From assembly GCF_900149695.1 (NCBI RefSeq), contig NZ_LT703006.1, positions 186,001 through 250,000 of the forward strand: a DNA stretch of 64,000 bases. The letters run 5' to 3'. Of the stretch, positions 27,427-35,711 are shown piece by piece. The translations under genes were made by a program, and so were the position numbers. Numbering within the stretch: position 1 is the first letter of the stretch; each line of letters opens with the position of its first letter. The notes beneath the pieces are model-generated. The model saw nothing but the letters and a program-made list of their open reading frames with translations. It made no database searches and had not been told where the DNA came from. The DNA is from Anderseniella sp. Alg231-50. Its GTDB lineage: Bacteria > Pseudomonadota > Alphaproteobacteria > Rhizobiales > Aestuariivirgaceae.

Positions 27427-28653
27427 ATGAACCGGCACACGGAAATCAATCTTGGCGACGCCACTGGCTGGAGGACACCGGTCAACCTGCTCATCCTCAT
27501 GGTGGCGGCAAATGCAATCGCGTTTTCGACATGGTCGGCACTGCTGAACAATTTTGCCATTGAAGGGGCCGCTTTCACCGGCAAGGAAATCGGCATCCTT
27601 CAGTCGATCCGCGAAATCCCCGGGTTTTTGGCTTTCACGGCTGTGTTCATGTACTTTGTCTGGCGCGAACAGACATTCGCTGTGATCTCTCTTGCCTTAT
27701 GCGGGCTTGGCACCGCCATCACCGGGTTCTTCCCGACTGCGCTTGGATTTTACATCACCACCTTCATCATGTCGGTGGGTTTTCATTACTTTGAAACCGT
27801 ACAGCAGTCCCTGTCGCTGCAATGGTTGCCAAAAAACGAGGCGCCGCGCCAGCTTGGCCGCATTATCGCAGCCGGGTCATTCGCCACCATCGCCGCCTAC
27901 GCGCTGATCTTCCTGACATGGAAACTGTTGCATCTGGACTTTTCGTCGGTCTACCTGGCCGGCGGAGGCGCGACCGTGTTGCTTGCGTTTCTGGCCTGGT
28001 TCGGGTTTCCGAAGTTTCGCGAGGCCGTGCCACAGCGCAAACACCTGCTCATGCGCAAACGTTACTGGCTGTATTATGCCCTGACCTTCATGTCGGGCGC
28101 CCGCCGCCAGATTTTCATCGTGTTTGCCGGTTTCATGATGGTCGAGAAATTCGGCTTCTCTGTTGCCGCCATCACCGGCCTGTTCCTGGCAAATGCGGTC
28201 TTCAACATGTGGATCGCCCCGAAGATCGGCAATCTGATCATCAAACTGGGCGAACGCCGCATCCTGGTGCTGGAATATGTCGGCCTGATCGGCGTTTTCC
28301 TGGCTTATGCCTTTGTCGAAAACCCGTGGATTGCGGCAGCGCTGTACCTGGTGGACCACGCATTCTTTGCCATGGCCATTGCCCAGAAGACCTACTTCCA
28401 GAAAATTGCCGATCCTGCCGACATGGCGCCCACGGCAGGCGTGGCATTTACCATCAACCATATTGCAGCAGTGGTTATCCCGGTGCTTTTCGGCCTCATC
28501 TGGCTGACGCATCCCTCCTGGGTGTTCATTATCGGCGCAGCCATGGCCGGAGTTTCACTGGCTCTGTCGCTGCTCATTCCCAGGGATCCGCGCGAAGGTA
28601 ATGAGACACTGCTTTCCGGTCCGGCATCGGCAGCCGCGGCACCTGCCGAATAG
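27427..28653 (+). CDS. MFS transporter
   Basis: Major facilitator superfamily permease of 408 aa with twelve predicted membrane segments. The N-terminal half begins NLLILMVAANAIAFSTWSALL; between the sixth and seventh helices lies a basic loop (RKHLLMRKRYW). No periplasmic binding partner is needed. It precedes the NADH:flavin oxidoreductase by 78 bases on the same strand, so the pair may serve uptake and degradation of one compound; this is inference. Substrate unknown. Confidence 0.85.
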   Translation: MNRHTEINLGDATGWRTPVNLLILMVAANAIAFSTWSALLNNFAIEGAAFTGKEIGILQSIREIPGFLAFTAVFMYFVWREQTFAVISLALCGLGTAITGFFPTALGFYITTFIMSVGFHYFETVQQSLSLQWLPKNEAPRQLGRIIAAGSFATIAAYALIFLTWKLLHLDFSSVYLAGGGATVLLAFLAWFGFPKFREAVPQRKHLLMRKRYWLYYALTFMSGARRQIFIVFAGFMMVEKFGFSVAAITGLFLANAVFNMWIAPKIGNLIIKLGERRILVLEYVGLIGVFLAYAFVENPWIAAALYLVDHAFFAMAIAQKTYFQKIADPADMAPTAGVAFTINHIAAVVIPVLFGLIWLTHPSWVFIIGAAMAGVSLALSLLIPRDPREGNETLLSGPASAAAAPAE

Positions 28654-28731
28654 GCTTGCATACAAACACTGGAAATCCGCCGGCATTCCCAGCTAGTGTC
28701 TCGGTCAAAAGACCTGATGGGAGGCTGATCA

Positions 28732-30789
28732 ATGACCACTGTCCACCGCGCCAATGACCCGCTGCTGCAACCTTACCAGCTGAAGCACCTGACCTTGCGC
28801 AACCGTTTCATGTCCACAGCGCACGAGCCCAACTATCATGACGACGGCCTGCCCAAGGACCGTTACATCCGCTATCACGAGGAAAAGGCCAAAGGCGGCA
28901 TTGCACTGACCATGACGGCTGGCTCGGCTGTTGTTTCGCGCGACTCGTCGCCGGTGTTCGGCAACCTGCACGCCTACAAGGACGAAATCGTTCCCTGGTT
29001 GAAGCGCATGGCCGACGCCTGTCACGAACACGGCTCCGCCTGCATGATCCAGCTGACCCACCTGGGCCGGAGAACCGTGTGGAACGGCGCCGACTGGCTG
29101 CCCGTTGTATCGCCCAGTAATGTACGCGAACCGGCCCACCGGGCCTTTCCCAAAATCATGGAAGACTGGGACATGGACCGGATCGTGCGAGATTACGCCG
29201 ATGCGGCCGAGCGGGTGAAAGAGGCCGGTCTCGATGGTTTCGAGCTGGAATGCTACGGTCATCTGCTGGACAGTTTCTGGTCGCCTGCCGTCAACAACCG
29301 CGATGACGAGCATGGCGGTTCACTGGACAACCGGCTGCGCTTTACCCATCGCGTGCTCGACGCCATCCGTGACCGGGTTGGGCCTGACTATATTGTCGGC
29401 CTGCGAATGGTGGCGGACGAGGACATGGAAAAGGGCCTCTCCCGCGAAGAGGGCCTGGAGATTTGCCGGCGCATGATCGCCACCGGCCAGGTTGATTTCC
29501 TCAACATCATCCGTGGTCACGTTGACCATGACGGCCCGTTGTCACGGGTCATTCCGGTCACCGGCACGCCGTCGGCGCCACACCTTGACTTTGCGGGCCA
29601 GGTCCGCACAGAAACCAAATTCCCGGTGTTCCATGCTGCCCGCATCAACGATGTCGCGACCGCACGGCACGCGGTTGCGGAAGGCAAGCTCGACATGGTC
29701 GGCATGACGCGGGCCCACATCGCCGATCCGCACATCGCCGCCAAGGTAGCCGATGGTCGCGAGGATGAGGTACGCCCCTGCGTCGGGGCAACCTATTGCC
29801 TGGACCGCATCTACGAAGGCCGCAGCACGACCTGTATCCACAATGCAGCAACCGGGCGCGAGGCAACCATGCCGCACGCAATTCCCCGAACCAAGGGCAA
29901 GAAGCGCCATGTCGTTGTGATCGGCGCGGGCCCGGCAGGACTGGAAGCGTCGCGGGTTTCAGCAGAACGTGGCCACAAGGTCACGCTGCTGGAGGCCGCG
30001 TCTGATGCAGGAGGCCAGTTAAGGCTGGCAACACAAATCAAGCGCCGTTCTGAACTCATCGGTATCGTTGACTGGCGCCTTGCCCAGTTGCAGCGGCTGG
30101 GCGTCGAGGTGCGCTACAACACCTATGCAGAGTCCGGTGACGTCATTGCGCTGGATCCCGATGTGGTCATCGTTGCAACCGGAGGATTGCCGCGCGAAGA
30201 CGCGATTGCCGACGGTGGCGACCTGGCCACGTCAAGCTGGGATGTCATTTCAGGCGCAGCAAGTGTTGGTGAAGACGTGCTGGTGTATGACGACAACGGT
30301 GCCCATCCGGGCATGGCTGCAACCGAAATCATCATGGCGCAGGGTGCAAAACTGGAAGTCGTTACGCCAGAACGCATGTTTGCGCCGGATATCGGCGGCC
30401 TGAACCTGGTGCCGTATATCGAAAAACTGCAGGGACACGGCGCTGTCATCACAACCATGGTGCGGGTTCATTCCCTGAGACGCGAAGGCAACAAGATCGC
30501 AGCCGTGCTCACCAGCCCCTACAATGAAGCCCATGTTGGAGAACGTCTGGTCGACCAGGTGGTGGTCGAATACGCGACAGCACCGATGGACGAATTGTAT
30601 TTCGCCCTCAAACCAGACTCCGGCAATGGCGGTGAAATGGATTATGAAGCACTGGTTGCCGGACAAGCCCAGCAGGTCGTGCGCAACGAGGCAGGACGTT
30701 TTCAGCTGTTTCGCATTGGCGATGCGGTAGCGGCGCGCAACATTCATGCCGGCATTTATGATGCCTTGCGCCTGTGCAAGGACCTTTAG
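28732..30789 (+). CDS. NADH:flavin oxidoreductase, N-methylproline demethylase-like
   Basis: A 685 aa flavoprotein of the trimethylamine dehydrogenase / 2,4-dienoyl-CoA reductase family: FMN-binding TIM barrel (about 1-345), iron-sulfur linker, then an FAD/NAD-binding domain beginning VVVIGAGPAGLEASR (about 393). The linker has Cys350, Cys356 and Cys368 (CVGATYC); the second cysteine of the usual CxxCxxC is Ala353. Proteins annotated as N-methylproline or stachydrine demethylase have this kind of linker, so I suggest oxidative N-demethylation of a methylated amino acid or betaine. GGGAGG precedes the start. A permease gene lies just upstream. Confidence 0.82.
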   Translation: MTTVHRANDPLLQPYQLKHLTLRNRFMSTAHEPNYHDDGLPKDRYIRYHEEKAKGGIALTMTAGSAVVSRDSSPVFGNLHAYKDEIVPWLKRMADACHEHGSACMIQLTHLGRRTVWNGADWLPVVSPSNVREPAHRAFPKIMEDWDMDRIVRDYADAAERVKEAGLDGFELECYGHLLDSFWSPAVNNRDDEHGGSLDNRLRFTHRVLDAIRDRVGPDYIVGLRMVADEDMEKGLSREEGLEICRRMIATGQVDFLNIIRGHVDHDGPLSRVIPVTGTPSAPHLDFAGQVRTETKFPVFHAARINDVATARHAVAEGKLDMVGMTRAHIADPHIAAKVADGREDEVRPCVGATYCLDRIYEGRSTTCIHNAATGREATMPHAIPRTKGKKRHVVVIGAGPAGLEASRVSAERGHKVTLLEAASDAGGQLRLATQIKRRSELIGIVDWRLAQLQRLGVEVRYNTYAESGDVIALDPDVVIVATGGLPREDAIADGGDLATSSWDVISGAASVGEDVLVYDDNGAHPGMAATEIIMAQGAKLEVVTPERMFAPDIGGLNLVPYIEKLQGHGAVITTMVRVHSLRREGNKIAAVLTSPYNEAHVGERLVDQVVVEYATAPMDELYFALKPDSGNGGEMDYEALVAGQAQQVVRNEAGRFQLFRIGDAVAARNIHAGIYDALRLCKDL

Positions 30790-31026
30790 TTTTCCGGTTG
30801 TCAGCCACAGGCGCACCTTCGCTTATCCACCGGCAACCGTGGATAAGTTGTGCAAAACCTCACCGGTTCTTGCGCTCATCGGACATTGGGCAAATACTCT
30901 CCTCATCAGCAGACGGGAAGGCAACTGACCAGACGCTGGCGGGGACCGGAAAGTCCTGATTTTCCTCGGAAAATTGGTGGCGTATCTGGAAACTGGTTGC
31001 CGGGCCCACCGGACTGGACATATAGC

Positions 31027-31116
31027 GCCTCACGGCTGCTTGCGGAAAGATCGGACCGGGATTGGCAATAGAGGAAACGCGCAAGTGGGCAACCGCTTTG
31101 CGCGTTTTCTTCTTTT
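31027..31116 (+). ncRNA. Candidate small RNA ending in an intrinsic terminator
   Basis: A long hairpin spans 31071-31111: GAGGAAACGCGCAA pairs with TTGCGCGTTTTCTT, and the inner part GTGGGCAACCGC also pairs, leaving a GCAA tetraloop. It is followed by TCTTTT, a good intrinsic terminator. No coding gene ends within 230 bases upstream. Upstream, TTGCCG near 30997 and CATATAG near 31018 could be -35 and -10 boxes, which would give a transcript of about 90 bases. The start is a guess; the hairpin is directly visible. It might instead terminate read-through from the upstream oxidoreductase gene. Confidence 0.35.
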
Positions 31117-31173
31117 GTGGTGGTCGAACAGCTTATCCGCCTTCGGCGGGCTGTTCTCTGATTGAGTTCATAT

Positions 31174-31424
31174 CGCTCTCGCAAGCAGCCTGTCGGCTGC
31201 GCTCCGCGAGGGCGGGCCTGACCGGCCCGAGGCCCGTCGGGCCTGGTTGAGTCATTCTGGTCGAACAGCTTTACTCAGCACTTTGTGCTTCGCGCCGTTC
31301 TCCAACCTCGAACAACCGTATTTGTGAACTCCTCCGAAGCACGGAACGTGCTGAGGCAAGCGCGACTGCGCGCCGCACGAAGTGCGCCCCCGCGGAGCGC
31401 AGCCGAAGGCTGCTTGCGGGAGCG
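31174..31424. repeat. Imperfect inverted repeat, 35-base arms
   Basis: Arms at 31174-31208 and 31391-31424 are reverse complements with about two differences. Each arm holds an internal hairpin built on GCAGCC and GGCTGC. The 182 bases between the arms contain no gene. This resembles a pair of REP-like intergenic palindromes in opposite orientation rather than the ends of a transposon, as there is no transposase and I see no target duplication. Confidence 0.6.
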
Positions 31425-31438
31425 GCATCCCTTGAATC

Positions 31439-31477
31439 AAAACCCCCCGCATTCTGAAAAGAATGCGGGGGTTCTTT
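31439..31477 (-). terminator. Intrinsic terminator of the TadG/VWA gene
   Basis: An 11-base perfect stem (31444-31454 with 31461-31471, CCCCCGCATTC / GAATGCGGGGG) and a 6-base loop. On the minus strand it is followed by a T-run from the AAAA at 31439-31442, about 50 bases after the stop of the gene that ends at 31523. The other side reads TTCTTTG, so it could also stop plus-strand transcription. Confidence 0.75.
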
Positions 31478-31522
31478 GTCTGACGCCCCGTTTTTCGAGG
31501 TCTGTCTTCCCTGTATTGTTGC

Positions 31523-33052
31523 CTACTGGCTCAGATGCAGCTTGCGCAGTTCGTCGGCAATCTGCTGGAAGTTCTTGACCAGTGCCGCATTTGACGGCGG
31601 ATCAAAGTACTTTTCCGGATCCGTTGCACAGTTCTTGATCAGGTTTCGCTGCGTCTGACTCGGCACGTTGTAAGCGAATGTGTAGCTCACAATACCGGCG
31701 TCTTTCACGTTATTACAAGCGCGAGACAGTAGCGCGTTCTGCTTGGAAACAGCTGTCCAGTAATTCGCTGAACCAACCCGCGTCTGATGCAGATAGCCAT
31801 ACGCGGTATAGGTAGAGCGATTGTGATTGGTTTCAGTGTTGAATGTATTCTCGCCATCCGTCAGCAAAACCATCGCCTTGGTGATGTCCTCGTCGCTGTA
31901 ATCCACACCTTCAGTGAAAGGTTCACCCGGTGAGATGACTCGCAAACCCCAGCCGACACCTTCAGCGACGTGCGTATAACCAGAGGCCTGCATGTTGTTG
32001 ATTGTCCCCAACACAGGTGATTTGACATTGGTCAGCGCCTGGATTGGCTGAATGTTACAACCTCTGTCCGGTCCACGCGACGTGGAATTCACCCTGGCAT
32101 TGCTATACTTTCTGGGGTGCTCCTGACGACGGGGCAAACTGTTGGTCCGGCTGTCTGTCAGATAGCTGTTGTAGTAGTAATTGTTCTTGCCACCTACCTT
32201 GAAATAGGCCCGATATTGGTCGTTGCCGGGTTCATCCGGATAAAATGCCGGCGGGAACAGGGTATTTGCATTGTTCGGATCAGGCAAATCATCGTCCACT
32301 GACCTGTTGCCATTACGTGACTCCACGCAACCGGTCCACGAGCGATTGCGGATAGACTGCCAGGCGCGCCAGTTGTGCCAGGTGCCGGCGCCAGTAAAGT
32401 TTTCCCGAGACAGCTGGTTGGCACCACCGGTGTCGATCCAGCCGCTGTTCGCCTTGTCGGCACCGACATTCACGAACTGTGAGAACGGCACCACGCCGAT
32501 CTTCAGCGTATCTGCGACTTCACGGGGCCCAAACAGAATTTCGACAAAGTCGTGAGCTGCAACCTTAAGCGTAGAAAGCCTGCTCTGCGAAGCCATTGAA
32601 CCGGTATTGTCGAATACCAGCACCACTTCGAGACCCGTTGCTTCCTTGGTCACCTGCGACGCTGCGGAAATAAGTGTCGTATCGAAACCGGCGACCTTGG
32701 TCAGATAGTTGCTGACAGTCACCGATCCCTTGATCTGCAAGCCATTGTCGGTCACCGTCATCTGCATCTGCGGTGTGCCCGCATTGGACGGCGTACCGAA
32801 GTTGGAGTGGAAGTAATCTTTCGCGATGCGCTCAAGCTGTGCATCCGTCATGTTCGCTTCACGTCCGGCAGCCAGCGCTGCTGCGTCAACCGCTGCCTGC
32901 AGCCGCGCCTGTACAGACACTGCGTTACCATAATCGACAGCCGCGCCTGCAGCCATGATGAGGGGAATAGCAGCAACACCGAGAACAGGTGCGATCGACC
33001 CGAACTCGTTTTTGCCAAAACCAGGCAGTTTAGACATAAAGCCAAACATCAT
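31523..33052 (-). CDS. TadG-like protein with VWA domain
   Basis: A 509 aa protein with the TadE/G N-terminus: basic leader, KNEFGSIAPVLGVAAIPLIM membrane segment (about 15-38), and the QARLQAAVDAAALAAGR helix. From about residue 150 a von Willebrand domain begins with VVLVFDNTGSMASQSR, a canonical DxTGS MIDAS, and continues to the end with KAMVLLTDGENTF. Such proteins sit on the inner membrane with the VWA domain in the periplasm; the group includes TadG of Flp pilus systems. No tad operon is near, so the partner system is unknown. A terminator follows at 31439-31477. Confidence 0.9.
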   Translation of the reverse strand: MMFGFMSKLPGFGKNEFGSIAPVLGVAAIPLIMAAGAAVDYGNAVSVQARLQAAVDAAALAAGREANMTDAQLERIAKDYFHSNFGTPSNAGTPQMQMTVTDNGLQIKGSVTVSNYLTKVAGFDTTLISAASQVTKEATGLEVVLVFDNTGSMASQSRLSTLKVAAHDFVEILFGPREVADTLKIGVVPFSQFVNVGADKANSGWIDTGGANQLSRENFTGAGTWHNWRAWQSIRNRSWTGCVESRNGNRSVDDDLPDPNNANTLFPPAFYPDEPGNDQYRAYFKVGGKNNYYYNSYLTDSRTNSLPRRQEHPRKYSNARVNSTSRGPDRGCNIQPIQALTNVKSPVLGTINNMQASGYTHVAEGVGWGLRVISPGEPFTEGVDYSDEDITKAMVLLTDGENTFNTETNHNRSTYTAYGYLHQTRVGSANYWTAVSKQNALLSRACNNVKDAGIVSYTFAYNVPSQTQRNLIKNCATDPEKYFDPPSNAALVKNFQQIADELRKLHLSQ

Positions 33053-33389
33053 TTAATCTCCCGTATTCCACCCGGGACATGTCTCCATCCTGGGCAGGTT
33101 GTGCTGAGGGGTAGCCGTCTTCAGCAGTAAATTTCGAAGCTGCTTTGTATCAGACCGGGGAAAATTGTGGTCAAATTGAACGATTGACGGATAACAAAAC
33201 CTGAATCATTCCAATGGCTTTTGCATTAAACTCGAGCCGGTGTATTTACGTTCACCATCGCCGGGTCATGAAATTCAGCGGGAAATTGCGCTGGATCAAA
33301 TTAATGAAGTGCGGCTGTGTAAAACTGCAAAACTATGGCAGACTTGGGCTGTCTTATCGCTTGAGATTTGCACGACGAGGAAAACACCA
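33053..33389. other. Divergent intergenic region
   Basis: Between the start codons of the TadG/VWA gene (minus) and the metallo-hydrolase gene (plus). I see no supported gene, although an open frame continuous with the hydrolase begins at 33240. The part 33150-33240 is AT-rich and probably carries promoters. No clear operator palindrome found. Confidence 0.4.
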
Positions 33390-34256
33390 ATGACGAGCCC
33401 CCACGTACAAGCGTTTTTTGATGAACCAACCAACACCGCAAGCTACGTCGTAACCGATCCCGAAACCAAGGCGTGCGCGGTCGTCGACAGCGTGCTGGAT
33501 TTTGATTCAGCGGCCGGCCGCACATCAACTGCGTCAGCCGACCAGATCATCGCGTATGTACAGGACAACAACCTCAAGTGCGAATGGCTGCTGGAAACCC
33601 ACGTCCACGCGGACCATTTGTCAGCCGCGCCCTATATCCAGCAGCGTCTCGGCGGCAAGCTGGCAATTGGTGACGGCATCACCCGCATCCAGGATGTGTT
33701 TGGAAAGATTTTCAACGCCGGCACCGAGTTCGAACGCGACGGATCGCAGTTCGACCGGCTGTTTAAGGATCAGGACGAGTTCGCCATCGGCGCTTTGTCG
33801 GTAAACGCCATGCATACACCCGGCCACACGCCGGCCTGCATGACCTATGTGATCGGCGACTGTGCATTTGTGGGCGACACCCTTTTCATGCCTGATTTCG
33901 GCACAGCCCGCGCCGACTTCCCCGGCGGCGATGCAAGGCAGCTCTATCGCTCGATCCGCAAGGTGTTGTCACTGCCTCCAGAAACCAAGCTCTATATGTG
34001 CCATGACTACAAGGCACCCGGGCGCGATGAATATGCCTGGCAAACCACCGTTGCGGAGGAACGCGCCAACAATGTGCATGTTCGCGATGGTGTAAGCGAA
34101 GATGAATTCGTGGCCATGCGCGAAGCACGCGATGCTCAACTGGGCATGCCCAAGCTGATTGTGCCGTCCATTCAGGTCAATATGCGTGCAGGTAACATGC
34201 CGGAACCGGAAGACAATGGGATTGTATACCTGAAAACCCCCTTGAATCAGCTTTAA
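33390..34256 (+). CDS. MBL-fold persulfide dioxygenase-like hydrolase (Blh type)
   Basis: Metallo-beta-lactamase-fold protein of 288 aa. The metal motif HVHADH is at residues 71-76, a further ligand His is in HTPGHTP, the bridging Asp in FVGDTLF, and a last His in MCHDY. This arrangement and the C-terminal extension match the ETHE1/Blh group, which oxidises glutathione persulfide to sulfite during sulfide detoxification. I start at 33390 (MTSPHVQAFF), preceded by ACGAGGA; the frame further upstream has no family similarity. No sulfide:quinone reductase gene is adjacent here. Confidence 0.88.
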   Translation: MTSPHVQAFFDEPTNTASYVVTDPETKACAVVDSVLDFDSAAGRTSTASADQIIAYVQDNNLKCEWLLETHVHADHLSAAPYIQQRLGGKLAIGDGITRIQDVFGKIFNAGTEFERDGSQFDRLFKDQDEFAIGALSVNAMHTPGHTPACMTYVIGDCAFVGDTLFMPDFGTARADFPGGDARQLYRSIRKVLSLPPETKLYMCHDYKAPGRDEYAWQTTVAEERANNVHVRDGVSEDEFVAMREARDAQLGMPKLIVPSIQVNMRAGNMPEPEDNGIVYLKTPLNQL

Positions 34257-34265
34257 CGCAAGCTT

Positions 34266-35642
34266 TCAGGCCAATACCTTGCCGGGGTTCATCAGATTGT
34301 CCGGGTCAAGTGCCTGCTTGACCGCCCGGGCCGCTGCCAGTTTGGCAGGGTCGCCATAAGCCGCAAGGGCGCGCATCTTTTCCAGCCCGATACCGTGTTC
34401 TGCGGAAAATGATCCGCCCATTGCCTTCAACCTTGAAAAAACAGCCGCGTCCACAAGCGTTTTGTCCAGCGGATTGCCAGCCGGCGCTGAAACAGTGATG
34501 TGCAGGTTGCCATCGCCAAGATGTCCCATACAGCTGAAGTGGGCGTTCCCGGCAATGGCCATCAGGTCTTCTTCCAGTTTGCGCACATATTGATCGAGCG
34601 CACTCAGGGGCACTGAAACATCATACCAGTATCCACCGGGCCAACGTCTCTCAACCGCCCAGCTTTCCTCCCTCAGGCGCCAGAAGTCCGACGCCTGCCG
34701 ATCATTTTGTGCAATGATTGCATGTTCTATCGTTCCAATTTCCATGAGCGGAAGCAAAGCCTCCTGCTGGACGGTTTGCGCCTCTTCCTGCGTGGCACCG
34801 GCGTGTTCGAACAACACCAGTACCGATCCGGGAAATGGGCTGACGAGGTCGGACAATCCCACGTCCTGAGCAACTGTATCCGCATAAGCCCGCCACATGA
34901 TTTCTGCTCTCAGCAGCCTGCCTTGCGGCTGCAGGTGATGAAATGCTTCAACTGCTGACGCAGCGCGCTCAAACGATACCAGCGCAGTCGACGTGGCGCC
35001 GGGCAATGCGTCCAGTTTGAGCACTGCGCCGGTGATAATGCCGAGACGCCCCTCTGCCCCGACCAGCAACTGCTTGATGTCGAGCCCCTCATTGGCTTTG
35101 CTGACACGCGTCATATCCGACAACAGGCTGCCGTCCGGCAAGACCGCCTCCAGACCCAGCACCCGGTGCCGCATGACGCCGCACCGGAAGGCCTCCATGC
35201 CTCCGGCATTGGTGGCGATCATGCCGCCGATTGTAGCGGTGCCGCGTGCAGCAAGGTCGATGCCCGGCGTCAGACCGTGTGATGCGCAGGCTTCCTGCAC
35301 ATCCTGCAACGTTGCACCCGCCTCCACGCTGATGGTACCGGTGTCAGGGTCCGGTTCCCCAATCCTGTTCAACGACTTGAGGTCCAAAATCAGTTGACCC
35401 GGCACGCTCGCCCCTGCGCCGGCAAGTCCTGTCCGCCCGCCGTGCGGCACGATCGAGACCTTATGCGCCCTGCACAGACCGACAATCGCCGCAACCTCTC
35501 CTGCAATTCTTGGTAGCGCCACGATACCAGCGCCGAGATTGCCCGCACAAAACCCGGGATCCAGGGCCTCCACCGCATCTCCCCGGCGTACAGTACACAG
35601 GCTTTCCAGCGCACCCAGAAATTGTTCGCTCACCATCATCAT
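34266..35642 (-). CDS. FAD-linked oxidase, D-2-hydroxyacid dehydrogenase type
   Basis: A 458 aa flavoprotein of the VAO/GlcD family (D-lactate, glycolate or D-2-hydroxyglutarate dehydrogenase). FAD-binding motif VPHGGRTGLAGAGASVPGQ at about residues 61-79, second flavin segment GMIATNAGGMEAFRCG at about 138-153, and C-terminal metal/substrate residues HLGDGNLHITV and EHGIGLEK. Cytoplasmic or loosely membrane-bound, feeding electrons to a quinone or ETF. Substrate undetermined. It converges with the persulfide dioxygenase gene with 9 bases between the stops. Confidence 0.92.
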   Translation of the reverse strand: MMMVSEQFLGALESLCTVRRGDAVEALDPGFCAGNLGAGIVALPRIAGEVAAIVGLCRAHKVSIVPHGGRTGLAGAGASVPGQLILDLKSLNRIGEPDPDTGTISVEAGATLQDVQEACASHGLTPGIDLAARGTATIGGMIATNAGGMEAFRCGVMRHRVLGLEAVLPDGSLLSDMTRVSKANEGLDIKQLLVGAEGRLGIITGAVLKLDALPGATSTALVSFERAASAVEAFHHLQPQGRLLRAEIMWRAYADTVAQDVGLSDLVSPFPGSVLVLFEHAGATQEEAQTVQQEALLPLMEIGTIEHAIIAQNDRQASDFWRLREESWAVERRWPGGYWYDVSVPLSALDQYVRKLEEDLMAIAGNAHFSCMGHLGDGNLHITVSAPAGNPLDKTLVDAAVFSRLKAMGGSFSAEHGIGLEKMRALAAYGDPAKLAAARAVKQALDPDNLMNPGKVLA

Positions 35643-35711
35643 CGCAGCCCTTGTGACACCGTGTATCTGCAGTCATCATGCCGTCAAACAGCCCCAACAG
35701 CCAGAACCATC

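Larger units (their letters stand above)
30790..31522. other. 733-base non-coding region rich in hairpins and repeats
   Basis: No supported gene. Contents: a possible small RNA ending at a strong hairpin near 31071-31116; a 14-base direct repeat TGGTCGAACAGCTT at 31121-31134 and 31258-31271; a long imperfect inverted repeat with arms at 31174-31208 and 31391-31424, each arm itself able to fold; smaller palindromes such as AGGCCCG-T-CGGGCCT (31230-31244); and a terminator near 31440-31475. Short open frames here have no ribosome binding sites and unlikely sequence. Confidence 0.6.

Noticed and set aside
27321-27596. Minus-strand open frame across the MFS gene start
   Set aside because: Overlaps the well-supported transporter gene, no homology-like features.
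31174-31424. Terminal inverted repeats of a transposon
   Set aside because: No transposase, only 182 bases between arms, and no target duplication visible; better read as REP-like palindromes.
31285-31578. Plus-strand open frame in the repeat-rich intergenic region
   Set aside because: Runs through hairpins, a terminator and the 3' end of the TadG/VWA gene; composition is not protein-like.
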